The notes beneath the pieces were generated by a model, which worked only from the letters and a program-made list of their open reading frames with translations, had not been told where the DNA came from and did no database searches. Shown piece after piece: positions 33,685-42,732 of a stretch of 57,284 nucleotides of DNA (positions within the stretch are counted from its first letter, which is position 1; each line of letters starts with the position of its first letter). The translations under genes and the position numbers were made by a program. This DNA comes from Bacillota bacterium (GTDB taxonomy: Bacteria > Bacillota > Desulfotomaculia > Desulfotomaculales > Pelotomaculaceae). The DNA lies in NCBI GenBank assembly GCA_029555205.1, contig JAKPTB010000001.1, positions 1 to 57,284 of the forward strand, given 5' to 3'.

Positions 33685-34329
33685 TCACTTGCCCAGGCTG
33701 GCCAGGATATCTGCCAGAACCTTCTTAATATCCTGGTCTCCGTTGATGTTCTTCAAAAGGTTCCGCCTGGCGTAATAATCAATTAAAGGCTCGGTCTTCG
33801 ATTCGTAGATGTCCAGACGGTTGCTGACAACAACCTCATTGTCGTCACTGCGCTGGTAGAGCTCACCGCCGCAGGCGTCACATTTGTTTTCCACTTTGGG
33901 CTTGTTGTAACGAAGATGATAACTCGCCCCGCAGTTACGGCAAATCCGGCGTCCCGTCAAACGTTCCAGTAGTTTTTCCCTCGGAACTGCGATATTTATT
34001 ACACCATCAAGGACAATCCCCATGGTTTCCAGCATATCCTCCAGGGCTTCCGCCTGAACTACCGTACGGGGGAAACCGTCCAGGAGAAAACCCCGCGCAC
34101 AGTCGGGTTGAGACAGGCGTTCCCGGGTAATCCCCACCACCACTGAATCAGGAACAAGTTCACCCATTTCCATGTATTCCCTGGCTTTCTTGCCCATTTC
34201 GGTGCCTTGCCGGATGGCCTCCCGGAACATATCCCCCGTGGAAATATTTATTATCTGGAGTTCCTGCGCCAGCGTTTCAGCCTGAGTTCCCTTTCCCGCG
34301 CCCGGCGGCCCCATAATTAATAGATTCAC
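33685..34329 (-). CDS. adk: Adenylate kinase
   Basis: Adk interconverts AMP, ADP and ATP. The 214-residue protein starts with the P-loop LLIMGPPGAGKGTQAE, followed by NISTGDMFREA, LDGFPRTVVQAEAL and a long LID domain. The LID contains four Cys (CRNCGASYH and CDACGGELYQ), the zinc-binding type common in Gram-positives. The GTG at 34329 with GGGAGTG seven bases upstream is preferred over an ATG eight codons earlier, and gives the standard length. It is not followed by map and infA as in the ribosomal operon. Confidence 0.95.
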   Translation of the reverse strand: MNLLIMGPPGAGKGTQAETLAQELQIINISTGDMFREAIRQGTEMGKKAREYMEMGELVPDSVVVGITRERLSQPDCARGFLLDGFPRTVVQAEALEDMLETMGIVLDGVINIAVPREKLLERLTGRRICRNCGASYHLRYNKPKVENKCDACGGELYQRSDDNEVVVSNRLDIYESKTEPLIDYYARRNLLKNINGDQDIKKVLADILASLGK

Positions 34330-34734
34330 CCGAATCACTCCCAAACTATTCATTTTAAAGTAACTAAAACAAGGGTATTATACCACGAAATTTGCTTTGA
34401 AAAAACCTCGGCTCACTGCTCCTAAGGGCAAACTAATAATTTGAAAAACCGGCTTAACAATCTGGCGCCCTTTTCTCCTTTTCTACTTCTGATTTTAAAC
34501 TCCTCCTGTTTAAAAAGCATTTCTAAATTATGACCACAAAAACAAGGTCTAATAAAGGCCCGGTATGTTTTTACATTCCCGGGCCAGCACGCTAATCCTA
34601 AATTAAGTAACTATAAGGCATTCTATAAGGTATTACCGGGCTTATGCCGCAGGGCAACCAGTAACATGCAGGAACATATACAGTAAGATGCCTGGAGATG
34701 CATAGTAGGAAAAGGAATTGACCAGAATAATGAC
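34330..34734. other. Gene-free stretch between adk and iaaA
   Basis: The only clear structure is the hairpin at 34557-34585. The remainder is A/T-rich without frames supported by ribosome sites. Promoters for both divergent genes must lie here, but I see no clear pair of boxes. Confidence 0.4.
34557..34585 (-). repeat. GC-rich hairpin, possible terminator
   Basis: GGCCCGG (34557-34563) and CCGGGCC (34579-34585) are perfect complements, with ATGT/ACAT pairing inside. On the minus strand a weak TTTATT follows, but no gene ends here. Confidence 0.4.
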
Positions 34735-35649
34735 ATGGGAATAATAGCTATCCATGGCGGGCTTGACACAAGCCGGGAGAAACCTTATCTGGAAGTTCTC
34801 CAGGAGGCGGCCCTGAAGGGTTATCAACTCCTGGACAGAGGATACATCCAGGCACTAGAGGCCGCCTTAAGAACACTGGAGGACTCCCCAAAATTTAATT
34901 GCGGCTATGGTTCGGTATTGAACTTGAACGGAGTGGTCGAAATGGACGCCTCCATCGTGGACGGTGCAACCGGCCGCTTTTCCGCTGTTGCCGCCATTCG
35001 TCAAATCCGCAATCCCATCTCGGTAGCCCGCAGACTAATGGAAAAGACCAGGCAGGTCCTTCTGGCCGGGGAAGGAGCCTTTGAATTTGCCAGAAAAGAA
35101 GGTTTTCCCGAGGGCAACTGCATCTCGGAGGAGCAGTTCAGAGCCTGGCAAAAGGGTAAGGACAGACTGGCCCGCGGCAAGTCTCCATCTCAAAACTTGT
35201 TTACCGGGCTGGAGTACCGGGGAGACACTGTGGGCTGTGTTATCTGGGACGGCGAAAACCTTGGCGCGGCATCCTCCACCGGAGGGGTTTCCTTAAAAAT
35301 GCCCGGCAGGGTCGGCGACACCCCCTGTCTCGGCGGGGGCATCTTTGCCTCCCGGACAAGCGCTGTGGTCTGTACCGGTGTTGGTGAAGCCTTTGTGGAA
35401 ACCTTAACGGCAAAATACGTTGACGAAGAAATTGCCGGGGGCGCCCACCCCCAGCAAGCCGTAGAACAGGCCCTGAAGCGACTGGACGAGCTAAGGGGCG
35501 CTCAGGGCGGGATCCTGGCCCTGGACTACCTGGGCAGAATCGGCTCTGCCTTCAATGCCGGACAGTTCCCTGTAGTTGTCATAATAGACGGCTTGATTAA
35601 AGAAAACTTCGAGCCTGTCAACCTGCGTCCCGTGCTTACAGGGAAATAA
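34735..35649 (+). CDS. iaaA: Isoaspartyl peptidase / L-asparaginase (Ntn hydrolase)
   Basis: This enzyme family hydrolyses isoaspartyl dipeptides and asparagine. The 304-residue proenzyme self-cleaves before the catalytic Thr in EYRGDTVGCVIWD near residue 165. Other family features are the N-terminal IIAIHGG, CGYGSVLNLNGVVEMDASIVDG near 55-76 and GGIFASRTSAVVCTGVGE after the cleavage site. The ATG at 34735 has only a weak ribosome site. The gene is followed by a secreted protease gene. Part of it is duplicated and decayed about 3.4 kb downstream. Confidence 0.9.
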   Translation: MGIIAIHGGLDTSREKPYLEVLQEAALKGYQLLDRGYIQALEAALRTLEDSPKFNCGYGSVLNLNGVVEMDASIVDGATGRFSAVAAIRQIRNPISVARRLMEKTRQVLLAGEGAFEFARKEGFPEGNCISEEQFRAWQKGKDRLARGKSPSQNLFTGLEYRGDTVGCVIWDGENLGAASSTGGVSLKMPGRVGDTPCLGGGIFASRTSAVVCTGVGEAFVETLTAKYVDEEIAGGAHPQQAVEQALKRLDELRGAQGGILALDYLGRIGSAFNAGQFPVVVIIDGLIKENFEPVNLRPVLTGK

Positions 35650-35771
35650 GTCACAAATTAGCAATATATGCAGGAATCTATCAAATAATATCTAATACTT
35701 CATCAAACAATATCGAATATTTCCTTGATTATTTAGTTGTTTAAGATCATCTTGACCGGGGAGGTAATCTG

Positions 35772-38036
35772 GTGTCCAAAAGGTTTTTCAGGTTTTTTTT
35801 ACCAGTAATATTACTGATCTTGTTATTTTCCCTCAACGCAGTTGCTGAAGCTGTTATCCTTGAATCTATAAACGGGTTGAAAGCGCCGTCTGAATTGGAG
35901 TTGCTTAAAAATAATCAAAAGGCTGTACGGGAACAGCTAATCGACAAAAAAAGCAATCTTAAGGAAAGCCGTAAAAAAATCAGCTCCGATTTACTTCAAC
36001 TAATTGATGAAAACTATCTGCCACCCGGCCAAACCAGGGAAAACCTGCAGAGGCAAATGCAGGAACTAAAACAATACCGGCTGGAAACAAGCCAGCAGCG
36101 GGGAACGGTAAGTGAAAAGAGTGAACTTGTTTACGTGTACATATACCTTGCCCCAGCGGTGGATACCAGGTATTTGGACAAATATGCCCGGGAAGTTACT
36201 CACCGGGATGAGGCCAATCACCTGGCAGCGGCCTGGGTTGAAGTGAAAAACCTGGAAGCCCTGGCTTCGGATGATGCCGTCAGAGCTGTCCGCACCGTTA
36301 TGCCGCCAAGAGTTAAAACGGGCTCGGTTACAAGCGCAGGTGATCTTCTCCACAGGGCTGATCAGGTACGCGCTCTATTCGGGCAGGACGGCGCCGGGAT
36401 AAAGATAGGAATTATATCAGACGGCGTCGACAACTGGAAAACCGCCCGGAACTCGGGTGATCTCCCGGCCAGTCTGACGGTTTTGAGAAACTCATTTATA
36501 TATGGTGGGGACGAAGGTACCGCCATGCTGGAAATTGTCCACGACCTGGCGCCCGGCGCAGAACTATATTTTCACGATTGCGGCAACAATATAATCGCAT
36601 TTAATGAGGCCATCAGCAACCTGGTGGCTGCCGGATGTCAAATTATCTGTGATGACATAGGCTGGATAACCGAGCCATTCTTTGAGGATGGAATTATCGC
36701 CGGCCATGTTGCTTCGCTGCTGGCGGAAAAAAACATTATTTATGTATCCGCAGCCGGCAACGATGCTCAAAGCCATTACCAGGGTATGTATTACGACCAG
36801 GGTGACGGCTGTCACGATTTCAGCGGGGGCTCTTCAGACTACAAAAATCTTTATGTCAGGATTCAACCGGGGCAAACTGCTATAATTGTCCTGCAATGGG
36901 ATGATCAATTCGGCTCATCTTCCAACGACTACGATCTTTACCTGTGGGACTTAGCCTCCGTTATACCCCTGGGGATGAGTAATGATCAACAATCCGGTAA
37001 TTCAGACCCCCTGGAATTGATTGTATATACAAATAATCAGGCTTCCTCAGTTGATTGTTTTATAGATATATACAAATTTTCAGGCAATCCAAAGAACCTG
37101 GAAGTATTTATATATAAATGCGCTACTTACACAAACAATCTCTCCCCAGCCGATTCAATATTCGGACACCCGGCTGTTCCCGGAGCGATTGCCGTGGGAG
37201 CGATAAACGCCGCTGCGCCGTCACAAATCGCCGGTTACTCCTCCCATGGTCCCGTGACAATCCGCTACCCGGTCGCAGAAACCAGAAACAAGCCTGACGT
37301 CTGCGGCATAGCCGGCGTCAGGGTTACCGGCGCAGGAGGTTTTTATAGCACATTCTACGGTACCAGCGCAGCGGCACCTCATGTGGCGGCCATTGCCGCC
37401 CTGACCTGGGCCCAGTACCCTGAAAAAACCGCCGCGGAAATTCGCGCTCTGCTCCTGTCGGGAGCAGTGGACCTGGGAGTTCCCGGCTTTGACTATATTT
37501 ATGGCACGGGCAGGGCTGATGCCTTGAACTGCATCCAAACGGAAGACAGCACCCCGCCTGCCTACCAGGGAGCCGCCATCAGCGAGGATTATAAAACTGT
37601 GACCCTGACCTTTTCCGAAAACCTGACCGCCAACACAGCGGACCTCAAGGGGGCTGTCACCTTCGCTGCGGACGGTACAACTTTCGCTTCCCTGGGCATG
37701 GGCGATACTGTGTCCCTCAGTGACAATAAGCTCTTTGTAACCTTTAAAGCCGCACTTACCGGCAACAAGAACAGGCTGATGGTCGCAGCCGGTTCTTTAA
37801 AGGACGCAGCCGGCAACGTCCTGGCTTCCACGGTAACCACAGATGCCATAGAAGCCGGAATTAACGGTGATCTGAACGGCGATAATGTTGTTGATCTTAG
37901 AGATCTTCTTTGGCTGGCCCAGCACCTCGGCCTAAAAGAGGGAGACCCGTCCTGGGAAAGCGTCTGCATCGCAGATGTCAACAACGACCGGGTCATAAAT
38001 ATCCTGGACCTGATTTTAGTGGCTGAATTACAATAG
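35772..38036 (+). CDS. Secreted S8-like subtilase with Ig-like and dockerin-like C-terminus
   Basis: The 754-residue exported protein has a signal peptide (residues 1-27), a charged, coiled-coil-like prodomain (about 30-190), and a subtilisin-like catalytic domain from about 205. The Asp is in GIKIGIISDGVDNW and the Ser in FYGTSAAAPHVAA near 535. Where classical subtilases have HGT, this one has DEGTAMLEIVHDLAPGAEL, so Glu may replace His as in sedolisins. After residue 590 come an SbsA-like Ig domain (DSTPPAYQGAAI) and two calcium-binding repeats (GDLNGDNVVDLRDLLWL and ADVNNDRVINILDLI) like a type I dockerin. GTG follows GGGGAGGT. It may attach to a cohesin-bearing partner, or use the repeats only to bind calcium. 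Confidence 0.85.
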   Translation: MSKRFFRFFLPVILLILLFSLNAVAEAVILESINGLKAPSELELLKNNQKAVREQLIDKKSNLKESRKKISSDLLQLIDENYLPPGQTRENLQRQMQELKQYRLETSQQRGTVSEKSELVYVYIYLAPAVDTRYLDKYAREVTHRDEANHLAAAWVEVKNLEALASDDAVRAVRTVMPPRVKTGSVTSAGDLLHRADQVRALFGQDGAGIKIGIISDGVDNWKTARNSGDLPASLTVLRNSFIYGGDEGTAMLEIVHDLAPGAELYFHDCGNNIIAFNEAISNLVAAGCQIICDDIGWITEPFFEDGIIAGHVASLLAEKNIIYVSAAGNDAQSHYQGMYYDQGDGCHDFSGGSSDYKNLYVRIQPGQTAIIVLQWDDQFGSSSNDYDLYLWDLASVIPLGMSNDQQSGNSDPLELIVYTNNQASSVDCFIDIYKFSGNPKNLEVFIYKCATYTNNLSPADSIFGHPAVPGAIAVGAINAAAPSQIAGYSSHGPVTIRYPVAETRNKPDVCGIAGVRVTGAGGFYSTFYGTSAAAPHVAAIAALTWAQYPEKTAAEIRALLLSGAVDLGVPGFDYIYGTGRADALNCIQTEDSTPPAYQGAAISEDYKTVTLTFSENLTANTADLKGAVTFAADGTTFASLGMGDTVSLSDNKLFVTFKAALTGNKNRLMVAAGSLKDAAGNVLASTVTTDAIEAGINGDLNGDNVVDLRDLLWLAQHLGLKEGDPSWESVCIADVNNDRVINILDLILVAELQ

Positions 38037-38114
38037 GATCGCAGGTCAGCTTCCTGTAAAAAGGGGGGCTTCCCGGCTTGCCGGGTTAAGAAAACCCCTG
38101 CCCGGAAATGAAAT

Positions 38115-38149
38115 AACCCGCAGCACCTGATAAATTAGGCCTGCGGGTT
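38115..38149. terminator. Hairpin between the subtilase gene and tRNA-Pro
   Basis: AACCCGCAG and CTGCGGGTT are perfect 9-base complements with CCT/AGG pairing inside. T-rich bases follow on both strands, so it can serve both converging units. Confidence 0.65.
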
Positions 38150-38155
38150 TATTGC

Positions 38156-38232
38156 TGGTCGGGATGACACGACTTGAACGTGCGACCTCACGGTCCCGAA
38201 CCGTGCGCTCTACCAAACTGAGCTACATCCCG
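38156..38232 (-). tRNA. tRNA-Pro (anticodon CGG)
   Basis: On the minus strand the acceptor CGGGATG pairs with CATCCCG. The anticodon stem CACGG/CCGTG carries loop TTCGGGA, so the anticodon is CGG. The T arm contains TTCAAGT and CCA is encoded. Total length is 77 bases. Confidence 0.95.
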
Positions 38233-38668
38233 TCATCCGGCAGATTAGACTTAAGAAAACAACAATTCTCCTGTTGATTGACAAAATATATTTTCCCACA
38301 GTCCATAGAAAAAGTCAAGGAGAATCATCTACATTTGTGTTTGTCCAGTGACAATCTCAAGCCCTGAATATTTCTTCTCAAAGCCCTGTTATTAAGCGTC
38401 CAGTTTTCCGCTGTTGCCGCCATTGGTCAAATCCGCAATCCTATCTCGGTAGCCCTCAGACTAATGAAAAAGACCGGGCAAGTCCTTGATTCACCCAAAC
38501 CAACCGGGGAAGAATAATCTCTGCAAAGGCGGAATTAACTTTCCGGATTTTAAAACCGGTTACACTTCTTTTCTTTTTCTCCATAAAGTGCATTATTAAT
38601 GAAATAATTCAGGCAGGTATGAAAGTGCCTCATGTCGAAGGTATTTATGTCGCTATTGAGGTGTTAAT
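38233..38668. other. Region downstream of tRNA-Pro with gene debris
   Basis: It contains the decayed iaaA fragment (38404-38512). Just before the acyltransferase there is a short coding-like tail (near 38618-38670, ending [16 protein letters not shown]) that could be the end of a lost gene. Nothing else is recognised. Confidence 0.45.
38404..38512 (+). pseudogene. Decayed duplicate of part of iaaA
   Basis: Bases 38404-38487 match 34978-35061 of iaaA at 78 of 84 positions with no gaps (about 93%). After an unrelated 14-base insert, CCGGGGAAG matches again. Four of six substitutions change the encoded residue, as expected without selection. The rest of the gene is absent. The fragment lies on the same strand as its parent, about 170 bases from tRNA-Pro. 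Confidence 0.8.
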
Positions 38669-39214
38669 ATGATTGTAGCATGCCTATACAAGCTGTTCCG
38701 CTCCTTCCTTTCGGCTTTCTACACTTTCTTAGGCGGGTGCCTGCTGGAGTCCGTTGGGCGCGATACGGTTTTTGAAGGGTTTGTGGATGTTCCGATATCC
38801 AACAAGGTCCGGATTGGTGAACAGTGCCACATCGCCACAGGAGTTTCTTTCCTGGTGACAGAAACGGGCAGTATTACCATCGGTAACAGGGTCTATCTAG
38901 GCAGAAACTGCGTGCTCGCCAGCGACTGCAGCATTATTATCGGGGACAATACAATGCTGGCGGAATTCGTAAGCGTCATCGACGCCAATCACGGTTTTGC
39001 CAAAAACGGACTTCCGATCAGAGACCAGAACTTATGTGCGGCTCCTATCAAGATCGGCAGCGATGTCTGGATTGGTCGCGGCTGTGCCATACTCAAAGGC
39101 ACGCAAATCGGGGAAGGTTCGGTTATCGGCGCCAACAGTGTGGTAACCCGGGACATACCACCCAATGCCGTAGCCTGCGGAGCTCCCGCAAGGGTCATAA
39201 AATATAGAAAGTAA
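38669..39214 (+). CDS. Hexapeptide-repeat acyltransferase
   Basis: The 181-residue protein is a left-handed beta-helix transferase of the LbetaH/xenobiotic-maltose acetyltransferase type. Hexapeptide repeats are visible as [49 protein letters not shown], and [16 protein letters not shown]. The catalytic His is in [10 protein letters not shown] near residue 110. A hydrophobic N-terminus (residues 5-25) may anchor it. It probably O-acetylates a sugar of cell-surface glycan, but the acceptor is unknown. ATG follows GAGGTG by five bases. No glycan-synthesis genes lie next to it. Confidence 0.85.
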   Translation: MIVACLYKLFRSFLSAFYTFLGGCLLESVGRDTVFEGFVDVPISNKVRIGEQCHIATGVSFLVTETGSITIGNRVYLGRNCVLASDCSIIIGDNTMLAEFVSVIDANHGFAKNGLPIRDQNLCAAPIKIGSDVWIGRGCAILKGTQIGEGSVIGANSVVTRDIPPNAVACGAPARVIKYRK

Positions 39215-39320
39215 AGCAATTTGCAAGATCCCCGGTTAAGCTGAGGCCGGATGGATCTTCGTAATTTAATTTAGAAAACCAAGCATCTGCACTTATACTT
39301 CTACTTTATGGAACAAGGAG

Positions 39321-39539
39321 TTGATTCTGGTACTTATGAGCAGCCCAATCACATTCGCCGTGATTGCCAATTACGCGCTGCTGGCCCTCTTCGGGGGTTC
39401 GGCCGTCTGGGTCTTCCTGGACACAAGAAAGAGGGGCAGACCGTTATCCGAATCTATAGCCTGGGCCCTTTTTATGGGCATGATGTTTCCCCTGGCCATT
39501 GTGACATACGTTTATTTTCGCCGTAAAAAATTATTATAA
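39321..39539 (+). CDS. Small two-helix membrane protein
   Basis: A 72-residue or shorter protein with two membrane segments (about residues 10-32 and 46-66) joined by a short basic loop, FLDTRKRGRPLSES, and ending in a basic tail (YFRRKKLL). The start is unclear: AAGGAG is directly before the TTG at 39321 and 15 bases before the ATG at 39336. The topology resembles phospholipase-D N-terminal-like (PLDc_N) small proteins, but the similarity is weak. Function unknown. A terminator follows. Confidence 0.6.
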   Translation: MILVLMSSPITFAVIANYALLALFGGSAVWVFLDTRKRGRPLSESIAWALFMGMMFPLAIVTYVYFRRKKLL

Positions 39540-39564
39540 ACCCAAAATGGTTATTTGGCCTGCC

Positions 39565-39598
39565 GGTGTCCTCTTTCAAGGAGAGGGCCTTTCTTTTT
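39565..39598 (+). terminator. Terminator of the small membrane protein gene
   Basis: GG-TCCTCT pairs with AGAGG-CC around TTCAAGG and is followed by TTTCTTTTT. It overlaps the end of the convergent PBP gene. Confidence 0.6.
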
Positions 39599-41633
39599 CC
39601 TGAACATAATGCCTGTATTCTAAAAAGTCAGGCAACAACTCTTCAAGTTCGAATAGACCCGGTTCACCTTCTGGAAAGAGGGGTGCTGCCTGGTAAGGCA
39701 GATAATAAACCGGCCCGTAGCCGTAGCACGGGGATATTGGTTCAGTACCCTGGACGAAGACCGCCTCGATGACCCGGGTGTTGAATTCTCCAGCCAGGAG
39801 ACCGTCATCCGCACAGATTTTAACCTTCGTCACACCGTCCGGTACAGGAAATTCCGAAGGGGACCTGCCTTCCAAAGCCCCCCTGATGAAATCAGCCCAG
39901 ATTGGCGCGGCAACATCAGCCCCGGTAAGGCCCACTGCCCTGCTCTTGTCGTCATAACCTACATAGACCGCAGCCACAAGATCAGGCGTGTAACCCACAA
40001 ACCAGGCTTCTCTCAAGTTCTCAGTGGTTCCCGTTTTACCAGCCGCCGGCCTGCCCAGGTTTCGCCCTGAATTGGCTGCTGTGCCCCCGGGTTGAAGCAC
40101 AGCGGTGAGCATATCAGTAACGATGTAAGCCGTTTTTTCATCCAGGACCCGGGTAAGTGAAGGCCGGCGCTCCTCCAGGACCTGTCCGGTTCCGCTGGTG
40201 ATTCTTTGAATGAAGTAAGGCTCGCTTTTGATGCCCCTGTTGGCCAGGGTCCCGAAAGCTCTCACCATTTCCAGGGGCGTAACCTCGGATGTCCCCAGGG
40301 GCAGGGAAAGATAAGGTCTAAGGGGAGAATCGATACCCATCCTTTGGGCATAACCGGCCATGACCTCTGGTCCCAGCTGGGCATTCAAGCGGACGGCTAC
40401 AACATTGTCCGAGGTATACAGGGCCTCCTTCAGGGTAAAGGGACGGTAGTGGTAATCACCCTGGTAGTCCTCCGGCATGTAATCTTCCCTGCCGGCCTGG
40501 GGAAAGCTGACGGGTTCGCAAACAATGGTCGTGCCGGCCGTAAACCCCAGGTCGATGGCGGCAGTATAAAGAAAGGGTTTGAAGGTCGAACCCGGCTGGC
40601 TCCTGGCCAGAACGCGGTTCAGCTGGGATTTGTTATAGTCCCGGCCGCCAACCATAGCCCTGATCTGGCCTGTTTTTGGATCCAGCGCCACCAGCGCTCC
40701 TTCAAGGTCCGGATTCAACCTGGCTAACCCCCTGGTCAGAGCTTTTTCTGCGGCTTCCTGCATTTTTAAGTCCAGGGTGGTATAAATTGACAGGCCGCCT
40801 GAATATAATGTTTCCAGCCCCTCGGAATAATTCTGTTCATAATACTTTACTATTTCATCGACAAAATAAGGGGATTTCCTGACAATCGCCGGCGTTTTGG
40901 CTGGCTGCAGGGGCTCAGCCCCGGCCTGCCCGGCCTGCTCCCCGCTGATCATGCCCAGTTCCACCATCCGGTCCAGCACAACGCCCTGGCGGGCTTTAGC
41001 CGCTTCAAAATCTTGCGCCGGATTATAAATGCTGGGACCCCTGGGAACCCCGGCCAGCATTGCGCTTTCAGCAAGGCCCAGATCCCTGGCCGGCTTCTGA
41101 AAATAAGTCCTGGCTGCAGCTTCGATGCCATAGGCGCCCTGGCCGAAATAAATCTCATTTAAGTACATCTCCAGGATTTCACTCTTAGTATAGGTTCTTT
41201 CCAACTGGATGGTCAGGAAAAGCTCCTGGAACTTGCGCCCGATGTTCCGGCCGGGATCAAGATACAAATTTTTTGCCAGTTGCTGGGTGATGGTACTGCC
41301 GCCTTCAACGATCCTGCCGGCCTGAATGTTCCTGAACATGGCCCTTACCAGACTTACCGGGTCGATCCCCCTGTGTTGGAAAAAACGGGCATCTTCAATG
41401 GCTACAATGGCATCCTGCATATATTTGGAAACCTGGTCCAGGGGTACAGGTACCCGGTTTTCGTCGCTGATTAAGGTTATGGTTTCACCGTTGACGTCTA
41501 AAACCCTGGACGGTTCCGGGACTTCGGGACTGACCAGAGCGTGCGCCCTGCAGCCTGCCCCGGCCAGAGCAAGAACCAGGACAATTAATAAGATTGACGG
41601 GATAACCGGGAAAACAGCTTTTTTTATGCTCAT
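39576..41633 (-). CDS. pbpA: Class A penicillin-binding protein 1A
   Basis: This bifunctional peptidoglycan synthase of 685 residues has an N-terminal membrane anchor or lipobox-like segment (LALAGAGC, residues 20-28). The GT51 glycosyltransferase follows, with AIEDARFFQHRGIDP near 78 and GGSTITQQLAKNL near 110. The transpeptidase has the active-site Ser in QPGSTFKPF near 353, the SDN motif near 420 and KTGTTE near 530. The acidic C-terminal tail (FELEELLPDF) is variable in this family. The ATG start gives a typical length. It converges on the small membrane protein gene and ends inside its terminator. Gene-symbol choice among the PBP1 paralogues is uncertain. Confidence 0.92.
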   Translation of the reverse strand: MSIKKAVFPVIPSILLIVLVLALAGAGCRAHALVSPEVPEPSRVLDVNGETITLISDENRVPVPLDQVSKYMQDAIVAIEDARFFQHRGIDPVSLVRAMFRNIQAGRIVEGGSTITQQLAKNLYLDPGRNIGRKFQELFLTIQLERTYTKSEILEMYLNEIYFGQGAYGIEAAARTYFQKPARDLGLAESAMLAGVPRGPSIYNPAQDFEAAKARQGVVLDRMVELGMISGEQAGQAGAEPLQPAKTPAIVRKSPYFVDEIVKYYEQNYSEGLETLYSGGLSIYTTLDLKMQEAAEKALTRGLARLNPDLEGALVALDPKTGQIRAMVGGRDYNKSQLNRVLARSQPGSTFKPFLYTAAIDLGFTAGTTIVCEPVSFPQAGREDYMPEDYQGDYHYRPFTLKEALYTSDNVVAVRLNAQLGPEVMAGYAQRMGIDSPLRPYLSLPLGTSEVTPLEMVRAFGTLANRGIKSEPYFIQRITSGTGQVLEERRPSLTRVLDEKTAYIVTDMLTAVLQPGGTAANSGRNLGRPAAGKTGTTENLREAWFVGYTPDLVAAVYVGYDDKSRAVGLTGADVAAPIWADFIRGALEGRSPSEFPVPDGVTKVKICADDGLLAGEFNTRVIEAVFVQGTEPISPCYGYGPVYYLPYQAAPLFPEGEPGLFELEELLPDFLEYRHYVQEKERPSP

Positions 41634-41838
41634 GACTTAAACCCTTTTTACAGATTCTTCTTCCAGCTATGGTTCTATTATCCCCTTGCTCCAGCCCGTC
41701 TATGAACTATTAAGAAGTGTACTGCATAAACCTATGACTTAGGAATATATTACAGTGTTTTTTCTTGACTATTTCCTGGGGGATGAATAAGCTAAGGATG
41801 AAAAAGGTAATGATCTTTTGATAAAGTAGGTGTCTTTT

Positions 41839-42681
41839 TTGGAAGTATTCGCCCTTGTAGGCCCCAGCGGCACAGGGAAAAGCCACCGGGCAACGATTGT
41901 CGCCCATCAATTGGACGCCCAGGCAATCATCGATGACGGCCTCCTGATTCAGGGTAACCGCATTCTTGCCGGAGTTTCCGCCAAGCGCCAACCCACCAGG
42001 ATTGGCGCCATAAAGTCTGCCCTTTTTATGGATGAGCAACAAGCGAATATTATAAAATCTGTTCTTTCAGACCTCGCTCCCGGCAGGGTGTTAATCCTGG
42101 GCACATCTGAAGCCATGGCCGAAAGGATTGCGGAACGCCTCGGGTTGCCTGCCCCGGCACGGTTTATTCGGATAGAAGAAGTTGCCAGTGAAAAAGAAAT
42201 GCGCAAAGCAAAATATCTCAGAACCTGTCACAGCAAGCACGTCATCCCCGCCCCCACCCTGGAAGTCAAGAAAAGCTTCCCGGGCACGCTGGTGGATCCC
42301 CTCCAGGTCTTTCTGCGCAAGAAGGGTGTACCCGGAAAAAAAGACTGGCTCGAACAGTCGATGGTCCGGCCGACCTTCACCTACCATGGAAAATTGACCA
42401 TAGCCAACAGCGCCCTGACCGCCATTGCCGGACATGCCGCCGCCTCAGTAAAGGGGGTAAGCAGCTCCGGAAAAATTACAATCAAAGAGGAGGATTGTTG
42501 CGTTTTTATCGATATCGCACCCACCTTTACCTTTGGCTGCCGCCTGCACGAGGTGGCCTCAGAAATACAGCACAAAGTCAAGGAGGCCATCGAGGATATG
42601 ACCGGACTACAGGTTAAAGAAGTCAACGTAAACATCAAGAAACTCAGTTTTCTTAAGGAAAAGACAGAGGCGACCGGTTGA
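41839..42681 (+). CDS. P-loop ATPase fused to an Asp23/Gls24-like domain
   Basis: A 280-residue protein with two parts. Residues 1-160 look like a nucleotide kinase: FALVGPSGTGKSHRATIVA is a Walker A motif at the very start, with AQAIIDDGLLIQG and a Ser-rich P-loop neighbourhood. Residues 190-270 resemble the Asp23/Gls24 (DUF322) fold: FTYHGKLTIANSALTAIAG, VKGVSSSG, and the ending EAIEDMTGLQVKEVNVNIK. Asp23 proteins act in alkaline-shock and envelope stress. No separate function for the fusion is known to me. TTG at 41839 has AAGTAGGTG six bases upstream. The gene sits between PBP1A and a cell-wall hydrolase, suggesting an envelope role. Confidence 0.75.
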   Translation: MEVFALVGPSGTGKSHRATIVAHQLDAQAIIDDGLLIQGNRILAGVSAKRQPTRIGAIKSALFMDEQQANIIKSVLSDLAPGRVLILGTSEAMAERIAERLGLPAPARFIRIEEVASEKEMRKAKYLRTCHSKHVIPAPTLEVKKSFPGTLVDPLQVFLRKKGVPGKKDWLEQSMVRPTFTYHGKLTIANSALTAIAGHAAASVKGVSSSGKITIKEEDCCVFIDIAPTFTFGCRLHEVASEIQHKVKEAIEDMTGLQVKEVNVNIKKLSFLKEKTEATG

Positions 42682-42732
42682 CGGCCGCCCTTTTTAGGTG
42701 CAAGTCAAGATAAATCCCATTATACCTGCTTC

